DNA of 64,000 nt from Jaltomata sinuosa (lineage: Eukaryota > Streptophyta > Magnoliopsida > Solanales > Solanaceae), in the NCBI GenBank assembly GCA_003996215.1, contig QJPP01001559.1:1-64000 (forward strand), written 5' to 3'. Shown here piece by piece: positions 60,001 to 64,000 of the stretch (its first letter is position 1; each line of letters opens with the position of its first letter). The notes under the pieces were generated by a model. The model had not been told where the DNA came from and made no database searches. It was given only the letters and a program-made list of their open reading frames with translations. Position numbers and translations under genes: made by a program.

Positions 60001-60616
60001 CGGAAACAACTTCTCTACCTTCACAAGGTTGGGGTAAGGTCTGCATACACACCACCCTCCCCAGACCCCACTTGTGGGATTACACTGGGTATGTTGTTGT
60101 TGTTGCTTAGCTTCCCTGATGTTATTTTGAAATTTTGCTGTAAATTAGCAGGTCACCCATACAAATCAGTTTGTTTCAACTCCTGGAGAAGCTGTGACCA
60201 TGGCACAGCAGGTAGTTGAAACCATGATAGTGAAGGGATATCAACTAAGTAAGGATGCACTAACCAAAGCCAAAGCTTTTGATGAGTCTCATCACGTGTC
60301 ATCTACTGCAGCAGCAAAGGTGGCAGATCTCAGCAAGAGAGTTGGGCTTACTGATAAAATTCAGTCTGGCATAGAGACTGTTAAATGCGTGGATGAGAAA
60401 TACCATCTTTCTGAGCTTACCATGTCCGCTGCATCTTATACAGGGAAAACAGCCGTAGCTGCTGCAACCGCTGTGGTTAGCAGTAGTTACTTCTCCAAGG
60501 GAGCTCTTTGGGTTTCAGATGTTCTGAATCGGGCTGCCAAGGTCGCTGCTGACTTGGGTAATAATGGTGTCAAAAAAGAAACAGTTCCTATGGAAATGGA
60601 CCAATTCGGTAAATAG
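57060..60616 (+). CDS. BPA1-like RRM protein (binding partner of ACD11 family)
   Basis: A complete four-exon gene for 256 residues: 57060-57175, 57746-57821, 59272-59385 and 60152-60616, all GT-AG with phases that close. Residues 6-75 form an RNA-recognition-motif fold (YTAEVTGLSPKATEKDVYEF, CGEIEQAEII, YASIAYVTFKDTYALETAIL, then VRVSRLE). The RNP motifs are weak, as is usual here. From about residue 103 there is an Ala- and Lys-rich helical region (FVSTPGEAVTMAQQVVETMI, LTKAKAFDESHHVSSTAAAK, VGLTDKIQSGIE, SSYFSKGALWVSDVL, AAKVAADLG). BPA1 and BPL proteins of Arabidopsis bind the sphingolipid-transfer protein ACD11 and affect cell death and immunity. Function here is by family only. The last exon carries most of the C-terminal region; introns 2 and 3 hold repeats. 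Confidence 0.93.
59978..60104 (+). mobile_element. Au-like SINE with perfect 17-bp TSD, in intron 3
   Basis: CTGAGGATCTCTCGGAAAC, TCTACCTTCACAAGG, GTAAGGTCTGCATACACACC, CTCCCCAGACCCCACTTGTGG and ATTACACTGGGTATG, ending in TTG repeats. The 17-bp repeat GCTTAGCTTCCCTGATG lies on both sides (59961-59977 and 60105-60121). It is 5'-truncated at 127 bp and sits 31 bp upstream of the last exon's acceptor. Confidence 0.92.
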
Positions 60617-61379
60617 GGCTGACACAATGTTTGCCCACATGGAATTGTCCAAAGGTGTAAGCTTTTCATGGAGACATAAATGTGAATATGAACAATTTTA
60701 GCTAGTTGAAGCAGTTTGTGGTGTTGAAATGGGATGCGCAACATGGTGTATCCTGATTCATACTTATGGTAACATGTTGATATGCTGCAGTCATTAACGT
60801 GGTTTAATCAATTTGATTTCTTTTACTCATGGGAGTACAATGTAAGTAATACGCTTGACCGGATTAATTACAAGTTGGTCATACATGTCGTGTTTTTCAG
60901 TGAGCTGGTATTTAATCATTCGTTAATGATACGTGTTATTGACAAAGTTATCTTGCTTCATTTTGCAATTGCAAGCAGACTACTGTTATGAATGTGCCTA
61001 GACTTGCAAGTCCTAGAGCCGGAAAAACTGGGGAAGTTTTATGGTTACTTTCATTTCAAATGCTGGAAAAGTCATCTGTTTGAACCTAATCTTATCAACC
61101 ATGCTTCTCAGTTGGCTAAGTGTTATTATTACACTACTGCTACTAATGTGCTGAAGAAGCAGTAAAAGTTGGATAATCTGGTAGCTAGATGATATTTGCA
61201 TCAGTTTAGGTGGTTGAACCTTGCCTCAGCAGTAGAAGAAAGTTCAGGACCTGGAGTCTTTGGGTTTAGAATGAGTGTGATCTTATTATATGTACGTATT
61301 TTAAATTGTTTTGCATATGTATACATAGTTTGAGCCGAAAATAATGCTTCAGTTGAACCCGTAAAACTTGCCTTAGATA
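60617..61379. other. 3' flank of the BPA1-like gene
   Basis: Probably 3'UTR in its first part (60617 to about 61000), with no clear coding sequence. No other feature is supported. Confidence 0.5.
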
Positions 61380-61920
61380 TCAGTTTAGGCTTGAACTTTG
61401 CTCATCTTTGGCCTTGTAAATATACAGCTTCACAGAACAAATCGAACATCGTGTAAGCCCATTCTCGTTGCAATCTGGGCATCGTTGGAAGCCACAGTTC
61501 TCTTCTTCATCATACTCTGCTTCATAGTATATTTTACAACTCCCATAGCATGTCTCACATGGCACAAACCTAATATCTCCACAGCCCTTGCAAACTCCAT
61601 CTTCTACCACTTTCTCAAGATGCCTGTTTTCGTGTATTCTGCATATTTCATCAACCCCACCACTGTATTCTTCCCCTAGTATTTACTCTTTCAACTCCTC
61701 CTTTTGAACCCTGCATGCATCGATACATCTCTTTCGTCCATCTTAACACCTGGTTCCTTCAAAATCATCTGAACATGACAGCAATCCTCGTACGTTTTCC
61801 TCACTCCTCTCAGTCTTATGAAGTAAAGAACCAACTTGTCTATACCAAGTTGCACCAATTCTGTTACTTCACAGGTTGATTTCAGTCGGGGCGTAGGCTG
61901 ATCACAAGGATTGGCTAAGA
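61380..61920 (-). pseudogene. Glutaredoxin-like protein pseudogene
   Basis: The minus strand encodes the family's parts in order. First, the glutaredoxin-like fold with KLVLYFIRLRGVRKTYEDCC, HVQMILKEPGVKMDERDVS and MHAGFK (61720-61850). Then the frame is lost by a shift and an in-frame stop near 61690, with EEL-KE and ILGEEYSGG still visible. Then VDEICRIHENRHLEKVVEDG and the C-terminal zinc-binding repeats CKGCGDIRFVPCETCYGSC and CGFQRCPDCNENGLTRCSIC. The functional family has about 14 further residues (a G-rich LPRVF stretch) between GG and VDEI, and these are deleted here. The family is usually intronless, so no retrocopy is needed to explain the single block. Confidence 0.88.
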
Positions 61921-61979
61921 CATGGAAAGAAAAGTAATAATTGTTTCCAACTATACTCTTATATTAAAGAACTACTTCT

Positions 61980-62113
61980 TTTTAATATAATGATCAATTC
62001 TCAAAAAAAATCTAATAAATAGGGGTAGCTTAGTAAATTAAGCCTTGTATTTTTATTTTTTTAAATGGACGTGAAATGAACTAAAACGATACTTATTTTG
62101 GGACGGAGGGAGT
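61980..62113. mobile_element. Truncated Stowaway MITE (right end only)
   Basis: GGGACGGAGGGAG ends at about 62112, followed by TA. The preceding text lies in the usual MITE body, but no left CTCCCTCCGTCCC end was found. The left limit is a guess. Confidence 0.55.
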
Positions 62114-62759
62114 AATTGACGAGACGACTAGAAATCTTAATAAGACAACAATGTCACAATCAAGACATTGACATAGTTCATATGAAAGACAAGGTTAATT
62201 TTTGTATCAATCAAAGGACGAAGAAGAAGATGAGAAAGATCGTAGCCGTTGATTTCCAGAAAATGGGAAAGACAAGTGTAATTAATACTATTTCTAGGAT
62301 AAAAAGAGAGTTAAATGGAAGAAGAAAAGGGGATTGGGGTGGCTTTTGGGCAAGTCAATTGGTTAAGGGAATATGAGTTTGGAGTAGGCTAATTTGTTAT
62401 AGTTTCCATTAGCTGATCAAACACTACTAAAAAGAATTACACATGTTGGTCATGTCAATACCAAGTAATGAATATATAACATGTATCTTCAAAGGGTTGT
62501 TTTTTGATACGTAAGTCAAATATATTTTAAGTACTGTACCAAAATTGTCTTTTAAATGAGTGGTGGTGAGAGTTTTACATGTCTTTTTATTTAAATGAAT
62601 GATGATAAAAATCCCAACAAATCATGTCATTAAAGATGAAATGAATCATCTAAAATTTAGTAATTTGTAAAAGAGAAATGTATATTCTTACCTTAATGGA
62701 TTACTTAATTAATTAAAATATTAACAACGGCAAGTAAGCCACTTTAATTTAGACTCAGA
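62114..62759. other. Short intergenic stretch
   Basis: An 86-codon open stretch at 62116-62376 has no recognisable domain and begins in MITE-flanking DNA. No gene is supported. Confidence 0.4.
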
Positions 62760-62767
62760 GGTTTGGA

Positions 62768-63647
62768 TAGGGGTATTAATGGTACGGTTCAGACGGTTAT
62801 TTTATAAAATTTGCACCATATCAATTTTTTGATTATTTTATTTCATATAACCAAAACTAGACTTTTCAAAACCGTCCCATCACCTCGATTTTTCTTCGGT
62901 ATCGATACGATTCGCTTAATTTTTGATATTCTTTTCCTAAAAAATATAAAAGTTAGAACACTCTACCATGTATACTTGTATACTTGTGTATGACTTAAGC
63001 AAAAACTCTTTAGGCATTTTTATTGTTTAAAAGGTGATAAGAATACAAGAATAAAAATTCATCCCATTATTTTACGGTAGTGTAAAACAATATTAAGCAT
63101 AGACAAAAAATATAATGTAGATTAGACTAGCAGGAGAAATCAATGAAGATGAAACTCAAGAATTGAGTCGTACTTAGATTAATTGTCGAATAAGAGAAGT
63201 TTAAATCATAAGAGAGGAAAAATATCTAATAACATGTTGCTTGTTACCCAAGATCATTGGAATACCTTGTAGCTTACTAGTTATTACTCGAGAGTTAAAA
63301 TCCCGGAACAAATTTAGTTTCGATTGGAGTAGTATAGTAAGTTTCAATATTAGGACTCTGAGTGTTAATTATGTTGTCACTTTCTATCACCCCAGGTCCT
63401 AAGCAAATTTTTTAATATTTTATTGTTTTTAAAATTAATATATAAAATATATTTATTAATGTATTATTCGGTACGGTTCAATATGTTTTCGGTTAACTTT
63501 TACAAAATAAAAAACCTACCCAATTATTTGATACGATTATAAACTTATATAAAAATTATCAGTTTCATTAAAAAAACCTAAAAATTGATTCAATACGGTA
63601 CAGTCCGATCGGTTACATTGGTTTTTTAAAAACCATTGACACCTCTA
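62768..63647. mobile_element. Non-autonomous hAT element with perfect 8-bp TSD
   Basis: TIRs TAGGGGTATTAATGG and (inverted) TAGAGGTGTCAATGG bound an 880-bp element, and GGTTTGGA flanks it at 62760-62767 and 63648-63655. The TAGGGGTGTCAATGG-type end with an 8-bp duplication fits hAT. The body has many GGTACGGTTC and CGATACGATT phrases in both orientations. No transposase is seen. Confidence 0.88.
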
Positions 63648-63655
63648 GGTTTGGA

Positions 63656-64000
63656 GATGGAGGCCTTAAAAATTAGGAGAATCTTTGCTTGATTGCATCA
63701 ATGTATGAGTAGGATACTTATTGTATGTTAGGTTATTAATTTCACTTATCGTGAATAATTAATAATTATCGCTTAAGTAACTTGATAATATCTATATTTG
63801 TTTAATAGTAATATATAATGTCTAAATGAAATATCTTGATAAATTTAAGAGATTTATTATGTATTAAACCATAATATAAACTAATGAAACCATGTGAGAA
63901 ACAACCCATGATCATAGGGATCATTAAAGATTTGATTTTGAATTCCAAGTAGCAATTTTATGATTTAAAAACGCATTGCATGCAGGTACTAAAGCCACCA
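63656..64000. other. AT-rich end of window
   Basis: I see no feature in the last 345 bp. Confidence 0.4.

Noticed and set aside
60194..60616. Separate 140-residue gene starting at an internal ATG
   Set aside because: It is the last exon of the BPA1-like gene; the splice acceptor at 60151 and upstream exons join in frame.
62116..62376. 86-codon open stretch on the plus strand
   Set aside because: It starts at the edge of a MITE remnant and shows no recognisable domain; chance ORF is more likely.

Overview
This window is nuclear DNA from a flowering plant, most likely a member of the Solanaceae. It is AT-rich, its genes have introns, and it is packed with transposable elements of types familiar from nightshade genomes: a Tekay-type Ty3 chromovirus, (TTG)n-tailed Au-like SINEs, a tRNA-derived SINE with the usual Solanaceae body, Stowaway MITEs, and non-autonomous hAT and Mutator-like elements. 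Nothing in it looks bacterial, plasmid or viral. Assignment to family is inference from repeat content; species cannot be fixed.

Layout. 1-9220 is a minus-strand Ty3/gypsy chromovirus with long, nearly identical LTRs (the left one is cut by the window edge) and a coding region broken by stops and frameshifts. 9221-13900 is a stack of TIR elements, several with intact target-site duplications (TSDs), including one Mutator-like element nested in another. 14188-15714 holds three phase-compatible exon-like segments of an unrecognised gene on the plus strand. 18164-25565 is a complete ten-exon minus-strand gene for a NAP1-related protein (NRP, SET-type histone chaperone). Its 4.3-kb first intron carries a plastid ycf2 fragment, a Stowaway MITE and SINE remnants. 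28085 to about 31600 is a 5'-truncated Ty1/copia element on the plus strand. 31600-41100 is gene-poor DNA with minisatellites, SINEs and a Stowaway MITE.

41118-42747 is a complete two-exon gene for an atypical, non-DNA-binding HLH protein of the PRE/ILI/BNQ family. It is followed at once by a fold-back Mutator-like MITE and a Stowaway MITE. 45993-48156 is a very large inverted repeat, with arms of about 745 bp. 51071-53288 is a Mutator-like element, dated by a 9-bp TSD, that holds a minisatellite of about 19 units with a hairpin-forming core. 57060-60616 is a complete four-exon gene for a BPA1-like RRM protein, probably with a 5'UTR intron that contains a SINE interrupted by a MITE. 61380-61920 is a broken copy of a glutaredoxin-like gene. 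62768-63647 is a hAT element with an 8-bp TSD.

The three intact genes (histone chaperone, HLH growth regulator, RRM protein) are independent single-gene transcription units with no shared pathway. The most distinctive content is the nested transposon stratigraphy: at least seven insertions can be closed to the base by TSDs, and one is confirmed by an internal empty-site paralogue.
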